64,000 nt of DNA, from assembly GCF_016458275.1 (NCBI RefSeq), contig NZ_JAEMHM010000005.1:1-64000 (forward strand). The letters run 5' to 3'. The notes beneath the pieces were generated by a model. That model was not told where the DNA came from. It saw only the letters and a program-made list of their open reading frames with translations, and ran no database searches. Shown here in pieces: positions 35,257 to 44,682 of the stretch. Source of the DNA: Geomesophilobacter sediminis (lineage in GTDB: Bacteria; Desulfobacterota; Desulfuromonadia; Geobacterales; Geobacteraceae). Made by a program: the position numbers and the translations under genes. The stretch's first letter is position 1, and each line of letters starts with the position of its first letter.

Positions 35257-35370
35257 TTACGGTTCCTGTGTTTGTTATAACTAAAGCGCCCTTGTTTTTG
35301 CGCTGAAGGATCACCCATTGGCAGAGAAGGAATCGTTCCAGACAGACTATCAATTCAGGGGGTAACAAAG

Positions 35371-35550
35371 GTGAAGATCAACGAGATCAAGGAAATTGCG
35401 GAACGGCAGGGTTTAAAGGCGGGAAAGATGAACAAGACCGACCTGGTTCGGGCGATCCAGCGCTCCGAGAACAACAACGACTGTTTCAATACCGGCACGG
35501 CTGCGGTCTGCGGACAGAGCAACTGTCTCTGGATGGAAGACTGCAAGTAG
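35371..35550 (+). CDS. SAP-like small protein (GTG start)
   Basis: A 59-aa protein: KINEIKEIAERQGLKAGKMN followed by KTDLVRAIQRSE is a SAP/Rho-N-like helix-extended-loop-helix that binds nucleic acid, and a short C-terminal Cys-bearing tail follows (CGQSNCLWMEDCK). The GTG start has AGGGGG about 8 nt upstream. It was found by reading the frame directly. Small SAP proteins of this kind are frequent in Geobacter-like genomes; the role is unknown. It is followed by a strong terminator. Confidence 0.75.
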   Translation: MKINEIKEIAERQGLKAGKMNKTDLVRAIQRSENNNDCFNTGTAAVCGQSNCLWMEDCK

Positions 35551-35597
35551 CATCCTCTCCCGGGAGGGAGAGAGCGCACAAGCCACGGGGCGAGTAA

Positions 35598-35638
35598 GAA
35601 CGAGAAAGGGGGATGCAGCGCATCCCCCTTTCTCGTTC
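35598..35638 (+). terminator. Perfect 19-bp hairpin terminator
   Basis: GAACGAGAAAGGGGGATGC pairs perfectly with GCATCCCCCTTTCTCGTTC around a 3-nt loop. It follows the SAP-like gene; there is no strong T-tract, so it may also be a dispersed repeat or RNA-processing site. Confidence 0.65.
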
Positions 35639-35813
35639 TGGCTCGCCTGGCGGGAGTTTTGACCTGGTCAAAAAAAGTTCTTGTTAATCTTTTTCACTTC
35701 GATTATATTGTGCGCTCGCGAACGACCCGAGGAGACGAATTCCGCCTTTTTTCGCGCCCTTGGCGCCGAAAAAAGCCTGCCGCACGCGGCGGAGAGTGAA
35801 GGAGGATGCGACT

Positions 35814-36023
35814 ATGGTAGTTCTGGTACGCTGCTTGGATGATACGATTGCCCTTGCCCTGGAATCGCGCCTGGATGATCTCAAGGAAGCAGGGCTGATT
35901 GCCGCCGTGCTGCGCGACGGCAGCTGGGTGGAAGTGGTACAGCGCCGCTGCACCTGCTCCGCTCCGATCCGCAGAAGGGAGAGAATCACCGCGACCGTTG
36001 CTTCCTGCTGCGCCCCCTTCTGA
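35814..36023 (+). CDS. Small unknown protein
   Basis: A 69-aa protein, MVVLVRCLDDTIALALESRL at the N-terminus, then DGSWVEVVQRRCTCSAPI, ending in SCCAPF. AAGGAGG lies 8 nt before the ATG, which is strong support for translation. The compact beta-alpha-beta pattern with clustered cysteines could be a metal-binding or DNA-binding fold; nothing is recognised. It is followed by a terminator. Confidence 0.6.
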   Translation: MVVLVRCLDDTIALALESRLDDLKEAGLIAAVLRDGSWVEVVQRRCTCSAPIRRRERITATVASCCAPF

Positions 36024-36054
36024 TCCCGGCACCACGCTTTTCCCCAAAATGAAA

Positions 36055-36102
36055 GGCACCAGGCCCCGCTGCCCATGAAGAACAGCGGCTCGGCCAGGTG
36101 CC
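36055..36102 (+). terminator. Terminator of the small unknown gene
   Basis: GGCACC-GGCC-GCTG pairs with CAGC-GGCC-GGTGCC with two small bulges, then TTTTT. It faces the minus-strand Cys-rich gene as well. Confidence 0.8.
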
Positions 36103-36148
36103 TTTTTCTCTTTCCCGCTTCCGGTCCTGCGGACCTGCCTCCCCCACC

Positions 36149-36463
36149 CTATCTATGCGGTACCACCTCCGGCGGGAAGGCCTCCTCGCTCGGCTTTTTC
36201 TCCTTGCCGCAGCGGTCGCAGCAATCCCGGCAGCCGTCCTTTTCCCCCTGCTTTTTTTCCGGCAGTTGCGGCTTGGGCTCGACCGTCTTCATGGCGGCCA
36301 TGCATTTCTGACAGCAGTCGCAGGCAGGCTCCCGGGCCGGGCTCGTCGGCGCCGCCGCTTCCGGCAACGGCTCCGGTGTCTGTCCGCTGCGCCCCAGCGC
36401 CCCCGCCGGGCCGGCCAGCAGCACGACCACCACCGGCACCACTACCGCCACCATCTTCTTCAT
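36149..36463 (-). CDS. Cys-rich exported protein
   Basis: A 104-aa protein with a signal peptide (MVAVVVPVVVVLLAGPAGA). The mature chain has two Cys clusters, CDCCQKC and CRDCCDRC, separated by a Lys/Pro/Glu-rich linker, likely a metal- or disulfide-bearing periplasmic protein. No family is recognised. AGGAGGATAAATC precedes the ATG. It lies 50 bp downstream of the HD-GYP regulator on the same strand, so it may be co-transcribed. Confidence 0.65.
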   Translation of the reverse strand: MKKMVAVVVPVVVVLLAGPAGALGRSGQTPEPLPEAAAPTSPAREPACDCCQKCMAAMKTVEPKPQLPEKKQGEKDGCRDCCDRCGKEKKPSEEAFPPEVVPHR

Positions 36464-36513
36464 GATTTATCCTCCTGGGTGCGGCGCGCACCGGGACCCG
36501 AGAGCGCCGAGGT

Positions 36514-38124
36514 TCACGAGGCAGGTTCAGTCCGGCGCCGCGCCGGATCCCGCTGCGGCGGCAGGAGCGGCGGCGCGTCCGCCCCGTCCAGGTCGCGGGC
36601 CCGTTTCCCCTGGTGAAAGGAGACGTGGATGGCGTCGAACTCGCCGGACAGGTCGCGGAAAACCCCCAACAGCTTCGGATCGAAGTGCTCCGGCATGGTC
36701 CTGCCGTCCCCGTTGAGAATGATGCGGCAGGTGGTCTCGTGGTCGAAGGCATCCTTGTAGATGCGCCGGTTGCGCAGCGCGTCGTACTGGTCGGCGATGT
36801 TGAGGATCCTGCCGGCCAGGGGAATCTCCTCCCCTTTGAGGCCGTACGGGTAACCGGAGCCGTCGTAGCGCTCGTGGTGCGACAGCGCGATGCTCTTGGC
36901 CAGCGAAAACCTCACGTGGTCCCCGAGGATGCGGGCCCCGTAGAGGGTATGCTGCTTGATCACCTCGAACTCCTCCGGCTGGAGCTGCTCCGGCTTTTTC
37001 AGGATCTGGGACGGGATGTGGATCTTGCCGACGTCGTGCATCTGGGACTGGAGCCGGATCTGGGCGACGAAATCCTCCGACATCCCGATGCTGCGGGCCA
37101 AAAGGGCGCAGTACTCGCCGACCCGGGCCAGATGGTTGCCGGTGTCGTCGTCGTTGGCTTCGGCCGCGCGCGCCAGCGCGAAGACGGTGTAGGCGAAGGC
37201 CTCGTCGGTCTCCTTGATCTGCGCGGAGAGGGAGCGGAGGAAGAGACTCTGGGTGGCGATGCTCTTGAGGACCTCGCCGTCGTAGCCGGTAACGCGCCGG
37301 CCGTAGTTTACCGCGCAGACCGAGAAGCTGTCTCCGAGGTAGCAGACGAGATTGGCGGTGAAACGGGTGACCGGGGCGACGGCGACGTCGAGCTGGACCC
37401 GGTCGGCGGCGCTCATCTCGGACCGGTTGAACCAGGAGATGCCGGGGCGGCCGGCCAAAAGGGCGAATTCCGGTCCCAGGTCGCCCTCGAGCTCGGTGAC
37501 ATGAAGGCAGGTCCCGTGATGGTATTTGAGCCAGCGGTGGGCGCCGTTTTCCTCCTGGATCCCCACCAGGACGAACTGGGGGTTCTCGGTCCGCTCCGGG
37601 GCCGCGGCGATCAGTCCCGTCACCATCTTGCCCACCAGCTCCATGAAGTCGAAGCGGTGCGGGTCCAGGGAGGAGACGATCCCCTCGCCGCAGGTGATGA
37701 GGCTGGTGATGTTGCTGTAGGCGGCGGTGAGCTGGCTGTTCAGCTCCTTCACGTTCAAAAGCATCTGGATCCGGGCCAGGAGCTCGTTCATGTCGAAGGG
37801 GCGGGAGATGAAATCCTCCGCCCCCGACTCGATGCCCGCGATGCGGTACTCCTGATCGTCGTACGCGGTGATCAGGATTACCGGAATGGCGCGGAAATGC
37901 TCGTCCCCCTTGATCTTCTGGCATACCTGAAAGCCGTCCATCTCCGGCATCATGACGTCGAGCAGGACGATGTCGACCCGTTCCGACTGGATCGTCTCCA
38001 TCGCCTCGGCTCCGCCGCGCGCCTGGACCGCTTCATAGCCGCGCGCCGCCAGCATGGTTTTCAGCAGCTCGAAGTTGCGGGGGTTGTCGTCTACACAGAG
38101 GATCCTGGCTTTCTCCTGGCTCAT
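36514..38124 (-). CDS. Receiver-HD-GYP response regulator
   Basis: A 536-aa protein. Residues 1-125 are a receiver with D56 in VLLDVMMPEMDG; the usual Lys near residue 108 is Arg (FISRPFD). A central region (about 135-300) resembles a GAF-like domain. The C-terminal HD-GYP has MHDVGKI (362-368) and HHERYDGSGYP. This class hydrolyses c-di-GMP in response to phosphorylation. It is on the minus strand with no adjacent kinase. The C-terminal tail is a proline/arginine-rich extension. Together with 33139 it gives two HD-GYP proteins within 5 kb. Confidence 0.9.
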   Translation of the reverse strand: MSQEKARILCVDDNPRNFELLKTMLAARGYEAVQARGGAEAMETIQSERVDIVLLDVMMPEMDGFQVCQKIKGDEHFRAIPVILITAYDDQEYRIAGIESGAEDFISRPFDMNELLARIQMLLNVKELNSQLTAAYSNITSLITCGEGIVSSLDPHRFDFMELVGKMVTGLIAAAPERTENPQFVLVGIQEENGAHRWLKYHHGTCLHVTELEGDLGPEFALLAGRPGISWFNRSEMSAADRVQLDVAVAPVTRFTANLVCYLGDSFSVCAVNYGRRVTGYDGEVLKSIATQSLFLRSLSAQIKETDEAFAYTVFALARAAEANDDDTGNHLARVGEYCALLARSIGMSEDFVAQIRLQSQMHDVGKIHIPSQILKKPEQLQPEEFEVIKQHTLYGARILGDHVRFSLAKSIALSHHERYDGSGYPYGLKGEEIPLAGRILNIADQYDALRNRRIYKDAFDHETTCRIILNGDGRTMPEHFDPKLLGVFRDLSGEFDAIHVSFHQGKRARDLDGADAPPLLPPQRDPARRRTEPAS

Positions 38125-38403
38125 GGCGTGTCCTCTTCACCCGGGCTCCGCGGGGGTCCTGCCTGGTCCGGCGCCGGGGTGGCCTTGCCTGCCCTTGTGG
38201 AGTTCGGAACCTCCGAGTGGCGCCGGAATCAGACCGCATGCGCGTGGCCGCGCTGCCGCACCCCTCGGATTAAAAGCATGTAAGAATCTAGCATTGGTCC
38301 CCCCCGTGTCAACCGGGCGCGGCGGCGAAAGGCGCGAAAAAAGGGGACTCCCGGTTTTGGGAAGCCCCCTTGTCGCCAAGGACGGCGTCTGGCGTGATCG
38401 GCG

Positions 38404-38766
38404 TCAGAAACGTTCCAGCAATTTCTCCTGGTACTCCGGGAGCAGGTCGAGCGAAAGCGGGCGTTTGCGCATCATCTCCAGCTTCATGAGCTTGAAATTC
38501 AGCTCGCGCACCCGGCTGCGCCGCTCCTCACTCTCCTCCATCCCCAGAACCAGGCGGCGCAGCGAAGCGACCTCGTTTCCCAGCTCCACCTCGGGCGGGA
38601 CGCAACCCGCGTTCTTCATGATCTTGTATGCCATCCGGAGCTCCTCCGGCACTGCGGAGAGATCCTCCTGCACCAGCGGTTTCCCCCGGCCCGGAAGGTT
38701 ATCGAACGCCCCGTTCTCCATCGCTTCCTTTATTTTCCGCTCCGCAATCGCGGCCATGATGTCCAT
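38404..38766 (-). CDS. DUF1992 (DnaJ-C28-like) protein
   Basis: A 120-aa protein: ERKIKEAMENGAFDNLPGRG followed by KPL is the family hallmark, with a helical remainder (LRMAYKIMKNAGCVPPEVEL). Its function is unknown; related eukaryotic proteins carry a J domain, which is absent here. AAAGGAGAAAAC precedes the ATG at 38766. It is 28 bp downstream of aroK on the same strand, so likely co-transcribed. Confidence 0.85.
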   Translation of the reverse strand: MDIMAAIAERKIKEAMENGAFDNLPGRGKPLVQEDLSAVPEELRMAYKIMKNAGCVPPEVELGNEVASLRRLVLGMEESEERRSRVRELNFKLMKLEMMRKRPLSLDLLPEYQEKLLERF

Positions 38767-38794
38767 CGTTTTCTCCTTTGCCCCGACCGGCCCG

Positions 38795-39325
38795 CTAGAG
38801 CTCGGCCCGACTCCCGTCGCGGGCGAGCCCCGCACGGATCAGGGTGCAGACCTCATCGGCGCCCAGGCCGGTGCAGACGACCCTCAGGTCGGCATAGCGC
38901 CGGTAGAGCGGCAACCGTTCGGCATAAAGCTCGGCAATGGTCTGCCCGGGGCGGCGCACCAGTCCCCGGTGTTCTTCATCGTCGATGCGCCGGGTCAGGG
39001 TCTCCAGGTCCACGTCCAGAAATACCACTGCCGCACGTTGCCTCAGGTGGGTCATCCCCGCGTCGCTGTAGACGGCACTCCCACCGGTGGCGATGACGTG
39101 GTGCTCGCAGTCGAGTTCGAGCAGGGTCCGCTCCTCGAGGCGGCGCAGCTCCAAGTAGCCGTCGGCGTCGACGATCGACTGGAGTTCGCGCCCCTCCTGG
39201 ACGGTGATCAGAAGATCGGTGTCCAGGTACTTCAGGGAGAGCTGTTCCGCCAGCTTGGGACCGACGGTGCTCTTCCCGGAGCCGGGCATTCCGATCAAAA
39301 CGATGTTGCTGCGAGGTGCGGCCAT
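38795..39325 (-). CDS. aroK: Shikimate kinase
   Basis: A 176-aa kinase of the shikimate pathway for aromatic amino acids. NIVLIGMPGSGKSTVG is Walker A, LDTDLLI provides the shikimate-binding Asp, and HHVIATGGSAVY the second substrate motif; the LID arginines are in RGLVRRPGQT. It phosphorylates shikimate with ATP in the cytoplasm. The start at MAAPRSN is chosen by similarity to the family; a longer upstream frame reads into non-coding sequence. It is the first gene of a pair with DUF1992. Confidence 0.93.
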   Translation of the reverse strand: MAAPRSNIVLIGMPGSGKSTVGPKLAEQLSLKYLDTDLLITVQEGRELQSIVDADGYLELRRLEERTLLELDCEHHVIATGGSAVYSDAGMTHLRQRAAVVFLDVDLETLTRRIDDEEHRGLVRRPGQTIAELYAERLPLYRRYADLRVVCTGLGADEVCTLIRAGLARDGSRAEL

Positions 39326-39856
39326 AATTTTTCCGTCTCTTTGATCCCAAGGATACCGGCGCCGGAGCCTGGCAGTAAAACCGTCCCGTCCGGAGGAAGA
39401 AGGACCAGCGGCACGCGGCAACGCGCCTCCCTTTTCAACCCCGGGGCCAGGCACTATAGTAATGCATTCGCCATCCTCACGGCAACAGGTCAATAGCCGA
39501 AGCAGCCCTGACCAAAGGAGCGCGAAAGCAAGGGGACTCCGGCTCAAGGGGCGAACCGGCCGGTTTCAGGGATCGAGGTTCAAACCGATGAGCATCAATT
39601 TTCCGTAACACGTTACTCCCCCCCAAGGGGGTTGGGCGTCGGAACGCGGCTGGCAACGAGGTGGGGGATCGGTCCCCGAAATCGGCAACTTACCCCCATC
39701 CTCACCCCGACCCTCTCCTTGAAGGAGAGGGAGGTAATGGTCCTGCTGAAGATTGACGCCCACGCGTTGTTCATTCCTCGTTGTCCGCTTGCGCCCTTTT
39801 CAACCAGCGATGATCGTGCTATTCATCGATGATCAACCGAACGGGAGGAATTGCCG
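39326..39856. other. Gene-free region with dispersed palindrome
   Basis: No gene is supported. At 39693-39735 lies ctcaccccgaccctctcct followed by tgaaggagagg, a copy of the palindromic repeat at 20291. An antisense frame over aroK's upstream part is judged a shadow. Confidence 0.6.
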
Positions 39857-41104
39857 ATGCTGACCTACGCACAGGCGCGCAGCGCCATCCTGGAGAGGAT
39901 CGTACCGCTCGGGACCGAAAAGGTGCCGCTGCTCGAGGCGGTGGGCCGGGTGGTGTCGGCCGACATCGAAGCCCCCTGGGACCTCCCCGGCAGTAATAAT
40001 TCCGCCATGGACGGCTTCGCCGTGCGCGCCGCCGAATGCGCCCCCGACCGCTGGCTCAAAATCACCGACTACATCCCCGCCGGCACCGCTTCCGACAGCG
40101 CCGTCCCTCCCGGCGGCGCGGCCCGCATCATGACCGGGGCCCCGCTCCCTCCCGGCGCGGACTCGGTGGTGCCGCTGGAGGAGACCGAGGAGCGCTCCGG
40201 AGAGGTCCGGATGCAGAAACCGGTCCCGGCCGGAAACCACGTCCGCATCCGTGGCGAGGACGTTGCCCGCGGGGAGACCGTGGTCCCGGCCGGGACGGTG
40301 GTGCTTCCCCCGCAGGTGAGCATGCTCGCCTCCTGCGGCATCGCCCTGGTACCGGTGTACCGCAAGCCCCGGGTGGCGATCCTATCCACCGGCGACGAAC
40401 TGGTGGAGCTGGGCACCACGCCCGGCCGGGGCGAGATCGTCAACAGCAACGCCTACGCCATCGCGGCCGCCGTCAAACTTTGCGGCGCCGAGCCGGTTTT
40501 GATCGGGACCGCCCGGGACGACGCGCAAAGCCACCGGGCGCTGATCCGGGAGGGGCTCAAGGCGGACGTCCTGGTCACCTCGGCCGGGGTTTCGGCGGGA
40601 GACCGGGACCTGGTGCGCGAGACCCTCGCCGAACTCGGCGTCTCCGAGGTCTTCTGGAAGGTGCTGATGAAACCGGGAAGTCCGACCGCCTTCGCCCTTT
40701 ACGGCACCACTCCGGTCTTCTCGCTCCCGGGCAACCCGGTCGCGACCATGATCACCTTCGAGGAGTTCGTGGCCCCCTCCCTGCTCAAGATGATGGGGCA
40801 GCGCCGCATCCTGCGCCGGACGGTGCGCGGCGTGCTCCGTGAGGAGGCCCGCAAGAAGGAGGGAAACCTCCATTTCCTCCGGGTCCGGGTCGAACAGGAA
40901 GGCGACCGCTACCTCGCCACCAGTTCCGGAGACCAGAAGACCGGCATCCTCAAGACCCTCCTGGGCTGCAACGCCCTGGCCCTGCTCCCGGAGGGGAGTT
41001 CCCGCTGCCCGGCGGGTACCGAGGTCGACCTGCACCTGATCGACGACTCCCTGCTGCGAGTCGAGGAAGCGGAACCGGATGGAACCGGCGCGTCCCCGCT
41101 TTGA
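39857..41104 (+). CDS. moeA: Molybdopterin molybdenumtransferase
   Basis: A 415-aa enzyme that inserts molybdenum (or tungsten) into adenylated molybdopterin. Domains: the N-terminal MoeA linker region (SNNSAMDGFAVRA), the MoCF-binding domain (LSTGDELVELGTTPGRGEIV, TSAGVSAGDRDLV, LPGNPVATMITF) and the C-terminal beta domain. GGGAGGAA lies 6 nt before the ATG. It is followed at about 290 bp by pta. No other moa/moe genes are adjacent. Cofactor enzymes such as nitrate reductase or formate dehydrogenase would depend on it. Confidence 0.95.
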   Translation: MLTYAQARSAILERIVPLGTEKVPLLEAVGRVVSADIEAPWDLPGSNNSAMDGFAVRAAECAPDRWLKITDYIPAGTASDSAVPPGGAARIMTGAPLPPGADSVVPLEETEERSGEVRMQKPVPAGNHVRIRGEDVARGETVVPAGTVVLPPQVSMLASCGIALVPVYRKPRVAILSTGDELVELGTTPGRGEIVNSNAYAIAAAVKLCGAEPVLIGTARDDAQSHRALIREGLKADVLVTSAGVSAGDRDLVRETLAELGVSEVFWKVLMKPGSPTAFALYGTTPVFSLPGNPVATMITFEEFVAPSLLKMMGQRRILRRTVRGVLREEARKKEGNLHFLRVRVEQEGDRYLATSSGDQKTGILKTLLGCNALALLPEGSSRCPAGTEVDLHLIDDSLLRVEEAEPDGTGASPL

Positions 41105-41391
41105 ACGATCCGGAGCGCCGGGAGCATAAAACGATTTTTCTGCCCCCCCGCCGATCCGCGCCGGGTTTACCCTCCCCCGTCTCGCGGCCCAAACGCTTTG
41201 GTGGATCAACCGGACACTTTGTGATAGGTTTCGCGCCGTTGCCGATCTACCAGAAGAGCGGTTTTTTCCCGTCCACCCCCTGGGGACCGGCCCGGAGGGG
41301 CGGCTTTTTTGTTGACCGGAAGTCCCTTGCTGGGTTATAAAACCGAACGCAGTTTGTTTTTACAACACACTTTTTTCATAGGGAGGAAATC

Positions 41392-42396
41392 ATGCCGTTG
41401 GTGGAGTCGATCAAGGAAAAGGCGCGCAAAAATCTCCAGACCATCGTGCTTCCGGAGAGTTACGACGAGCGGATGCTCTTCGCGGCGCAGAGCATCGTGG
41501 AGCAGGGTCTGGCCAAGGTGGTCCTTCTGGGCAACCCGACCACGGTCAAGGCTGCGGCCGAGGCCAAAGGGGTCAATCTCGCCGGCGTCCAGATCGTCGA
41601 GCCGGCCGCCTCGCCGGACCTGCCGCGCTACGTCGAAAAGCTCGTTGAGCTGCGCAAGAGCAAAGGTCTCACCGCCGAGCAGGCACGCGCCCTCCTCACC
41701 GCTTCCGACAACCTCTACTTCGCCGGCATGATGGTCCGCGAAGGTGACGCCGCCGGCGAAGTTGCCGGGGCGACCGGGACCACCGGCGACGTTTTGCGCG
41801 CCGCTTTCCAGACCGTCGGCCCCGCCAAGGGGATCAAGACCGTTTCCTCCTTCTTCCTGATGGCCACCCAGACCCCCAACTTCGGGGAAAACGGCGTCAT
41901 CCTCTTCGCCGACTGTGCGGTCAACCCGAACCCGGACGCCCAGGCCCTCGCCGAGATCGCCCTGGCCACCGCGCAAAACTGCAAGGCGTTTCTCGACGTC
42001 CCGGCCCGCGTCGCCCTCCTCTCCTTCTCCACCAAGGGAAGCGCCTCCCATCCGGATGCCGACAAGGTGCTCAACGCCCTGGGGATCCTGAAGGGGCTCG
42101 CCCCCGAACTTTCCGTGGACGGCGAACTGCAGGCGGACGCCGCGCTCATCCCGGCGGTCGGCGGCAAGAAGGCCCCGGGGAGCGATGTCGCCGGCAAGGC
42201 GAACGTCCTGGTCTTCCCGGACCTCGATGCCGGCAACATCGCCTACAAGCTCGTCGAGCGCCTGGCCGGCGCCAAGGCGATCGGCCCGGTGATCCAGGGG
42301 CTCGCCAAGCCGGTCAACGACCTTTCCCGCGGCTGCTCCGTGCAGGACATCATCGACGTCACCGCGATCACCGCAGTCCAGGCCCAGGGGCTGTAG
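41392..42396 (+). CDS. pta: Phosphate acetyltransferase
   Basis: A 334-aa short-form Pta: [20 protein letters not shown] at the N-terminus and [15 protein letters not shown] at the C-terminus, with [19 protein letters not shown] and [16 protein letters not shown] as active-site signatures. It exchanges CoA and phosphate on acetyl groups, feeding ackA. AGGGAGGAAATC precedes the ATG. ackA is the next gene but on the opposite strand, so the pair is convergent and not an operon. A terminator follows. Confidence 0.95.
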   Translation: MPLVESIKEKARKNLQTIVLPESYDERMLFAAQSIVEQGLAKVVLLGNPTTVKAAAEAKGVNLAGVQIVEPAASPDLPRYVEKLVELRKSKGLTAEQARALLTASDNLYFAGMMVREGDAAGEVAGATGTTGDVLRAAFQTVGPAKGIKTVSSFFLMATQTPNFGENGVILFADCAVNPNPDAQALAEIALATAQNCKAFLDVPARVALLSFSTKGSASHPDADKVLNALGILKGLAPELSVDGELQADAALIPAVGGKKAPGSDVAGKANVLVFPDLDAGNIAYKLVERLAGAKAIGPVIQGLAKPVNDLSRGCSVQDIIDVTAITAVQAQGL

Positions 42397-42430
42397 CCCC
42401 ACTTCGCGGCATCGCATTCGGTTCACAACG

Positions 42431-42462
42431 AAGGGCCGGCGGAAATTCCACCGGCCCTTTTC
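42431..42462 (+). terminator. Terminator of pta
   Basis: AAGGGCCGG / CCGGCCCTT with a 12-nt loop, then TTTCTTT. Confidence 0.85.
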
Positions 42463-42529
42463 TTTATTGCGCCTTAGATCCAGGCGACTGACCATGCCAC
42501 CCCAGTGCAGGCGTCGCTGTCCCCAAAGG

Positions 42530-42655
42530 TCCGGTGAAGTCCCCCTCTGCGAAGGGGGATTTTGGGGGACTTGCCGCTTGAGGTTGTGACGTTACGAAAG
42601 TCCTGAGAACCTCAGAACCAAATTCCCCCACCCCCCTTTGCCAAAGTGGTCATAG
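42530..42655. repeat. Dispersed ccccctttgcgaaggggg repeats
   Basis: Two inverted copies of a hairpin element (ccccctctgcgaaggggga and cccccctttgccaaag) between the pta and ackA terminators. Relatives occur at 48095-48135, 58250-58372 and 63645-63690. No gene is present. Confidence 0.75.
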
Positions 42656-42682
42656 GATGAACCTTTGAAAATTCACCAAAGC

Positions 42683-42717
42683 AAAAGGCCGGCGGGGATC
42701 ACCCCGCCGGCCTTTTT
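42683..42717. terminator. Terminator of ackA (bidirectional)
   Basis: AAAAGGCCGGCGGGG / CCCCGCCGGCCTTTT, a perfect 15-bp stem with a 4-nt loop. Confidence 0.9.
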
Positions 42718-42761
42718 CATTGTTGCCAGCCGCGCCGCATCGTTCCCGCGGGCCGGCCTCC

Positions 42762-44027
42762 CTAGCTGCGCACGAAGTCGCGGCGGGAGAAGCTGTACTC
42801 GAAGTGCATGTGATCGGTGTAGCTCCCGTCGAGGATGGCGGCCACGTCTTCGGTGAAGACCAGTTCCTCGTCGGTCGGGATGACGTACACCTTGATCGGG
42901 GAATCGTCGGTGGTGATCAGGCTCTCCCGCTTGCGGGTCATGGCGCCGCGGTTGCGCTCCTTGTCCAGGTGGATCCCGAGGTGCTCCAGCCCCTCCAGGG
43001 CGCGCTCCCGGATCGGAGCCCCCATCTCGCCGACGCCGGCGGTGAAGACCACCGCGTCCAGACGGCCGATGATCGCCAGGTAGGAGCCGATGTACTTCTT
43101 GAGCCGGTAGGCCTCGATGTCCAGCGCCAGGCCGCAGAGCCGGTCCCCCTTGGCGGCGTTCTCGATCACGTCGCGCCGGTCGGTGAAGCGCCCGGTGATC
43201 CCGATGACGCCGCTTTTCTTGTTGAGGATGGAGTCGATCTCCTTGGCGGAGAGGTTCTCCTTCTGCATCATGAAGGCGGGGATGGCCGGGTCGATGTCGC
43301 CGCAGCGGGTGCCCATCATCGCGCCTTCCAGCGGGGTGAGCCCCATGCTGGTATCGACGGAGATGCCGCCGCGGATGGCGCAGTGGGAAACCCCGTTTCC
43401 GATGTGCATGGTGATCGCGTTGGTTTCCGAGGCGGGTTTGCCGAGGATCGCGGCGATCCGCTTGGAAACGTAGAGGTGCGAGGTGCCGTGGAAGCCGTAG
43501 CGGCGAACGCCGTAGCGCTCGTACCACTCGAAGGGAAGCGGATAGAGAAACGCGTGCTCCGGCATGGTCTGATGGAACGCGGTATCGAAGATCGCGATCT
43601 GGGGCACGCCCGGGAGGACGGCCATGGCGCCTTCGATGCCGGCGATGTTGGGGGGGTTGTGCAACGGCGCGAGGTGCTGCACCTCGGTGACCGCCTCGAG
43701 AACGTCCGCGTCGATGAGCACCGACTTGGTGAAGCGCTCGCCGCCGTGAACGACGCGGTGCCCCACCGCGGAGACCTGCTTGATGTCCTCCAAAACGCCA
43801 TGATTGGGGTCGGTGAGGGTGCGCAGGATCAGGTCAACCGCAGTCTTGTGATCCGGACACTCCGACTCCTCACGATAGGTTTCCCGGCCGGGGACCTCGT
43901 GCAGGATGAAGGAATCGCCGATCACGACCCTTTCGACCATCCCTTTGGCCACGACGACCTTTTTTTCCCAGTCGAACAACTGGTATTTGACCGAGGAACT
44001 TCCGCAGTTAAGGGCGAGGATATTCAT
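42762..44027 (-). CDS. ackA: Acetate kinase
   Basis: A 421-aa ASKHA-fold kinase: NILALNCGSSSVKYQLFDW binds acetate/phosphate, RRYGFHGTSHLYVS and HIGNGVSHCAI are active-site segments, and FTAGVGEMGAPIRE the adenosine motif. With Pta it converts acetyl-CoA to acetate and ATP, or activates acetate, the central carbon source of Geobacter-type cells. The start lies behind an AGGGTTTTTTATCTG region with a modest ribosome site (GAGG). Confidence 0.95.
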   Translation of the reverse strand: MNILALNCGSSSVKYQLFDWEKKVVVAKGMVERVVIGDSFILHEVPGRETYREESECPDHKTAVDLILRTLTDPNHGVLEDIKQVSAVGHRVVHGGERFTKSVLIDADVLEAVTEVQHLAPLHNPPNIAGIEGAMAVLPGVPQIAIFDTAFHQTMPEHAFLYPLPFEWYERYGVRRYGFHGTSHLYVSKRIAAILGKPASETNAITMHIGNGVSHCAIRGGISVDTSMGLTPLEGAMMGTRCGDIDPAIPAFMMQKENLSAKEIDSILNKKSGVIGITGRFTDRRDVIENAAKGDRLCGLALDIEAYRLKKYIGSYLAIIGRLDAVVFTAGVGEMGAPIRERALEGLEHLGIHLDKERNRGAMTRKRESLITTDDSPIKVYVIPTDEELVFTEDVAAILDGSYTDHMHFEYSFSRRDFVRS

Positions 44028-44267
44028 CAGATAAAAAACCCTCCATGAGTATGTATTTCAAGGCAGTTTCAGGTAATGGCAGTACGACAGGATCTTTTGT
44101 CGGCTTTAAAACCTTTTTTTATAATACAGGAGACGCTCTGACAGTTCAAGGTTTTTCTCCATCTAAGCACCAGATAAAACGGGAGGTTTATGGTGGACTT
44201 TTTTCCCACGGTATGGTAGCTTCGGACGGGATTTGAACCCACAGCAACCGACAAGGAGGTGAATATC

Positions 44268-44435
44268 TTGGCACACACCATTACCGACGAGTGCATTAAC
44301 TGCGCGGCATGCGAGGATTCCTGCCCGGTCAACGCGATCAGCGAGCAGGGCGACAAGCGCGTCATCGCTGCAGATACCTGCATTGACTGCGGGGCATGCG
44401 TTGACACCTGCCCGGTGAACGCTATCCACGCCTAA
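44268..44435 (+). CDS. 2[4Fe-4S] ferredoxin (TTG start)
   Basis: A 55-aa ferredoxin with both clusters complete: ECINCAACEDSCPVNAI and TCIDCGACVDTCPVNAI, each CxxCxxCxxxCP. Low-potential electron carrier in the cytoplasm, a likely partner of oxidoreductases such as pyruvate:ferredoxin oxidoreductase. The frame lacks an ATG; AAGGAGGTG lies 6 nt before a TTG at 44268, which I take as the start. Terminators follow. Confidence 0.92.
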   Translation: MAHTITDECINCAACEDSCPVNAISEQGDKRVIAADTCIDCGACVDTCPVNAIHA

Positions 44436-44456
44436 TCAGGTCTTCCATGCAATGCC

Positions 44457-44489
44457 AGGCCTGCAGCCGCCCCGTGCGCCTGCAGGCCT
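44457..44489 (+). terminator. Terminator of the ferredoxin gene
   Basis: AGGCCTGCAG / CTGCAGGCCT around a 13-nt loop, followed by tccttttt. Confidence 0.85.
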
Positions 44490-44618
44490 TCCTTTTTCTC
44501 CCCCGGAAAACCCCTCTCTCCCCCATCGCTTCCTTTCCTTTTCAAACAGCAGCTCAATATTACGATTACGCTTCCGTAAGCGGGAAGCTGGTACGCCGCT
44601 TTCGCACCAGCCGACCAA

Positions 44619-44658
44619 ACGCAGAAAGGCCGGCGTTCTAGCGCCGGCCTTTCTGCGT
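44619..44658 (-). terminator. Terminator of the DUF3426 gene
   Basis: ACGCAGAAAGGCCGGCG pairs perfectly with CGCCGGCCTTTCTGCGT (6-nt loop). It lies 25 bp past the minus-strand stop at 44683. Confidence 0.8.
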
Positions 44659-44682
44659 TGCAGGTAGCGGTGCCCCGGGGGA

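Noticed and set aside
44218-44250. tRNA T-arm-like sequence before the ferredoxin
   Set aside because: gacgggatttgaaccc resembles a tRNA T arm on the minus strand, but no acceptor or anticodon arm can be folded.
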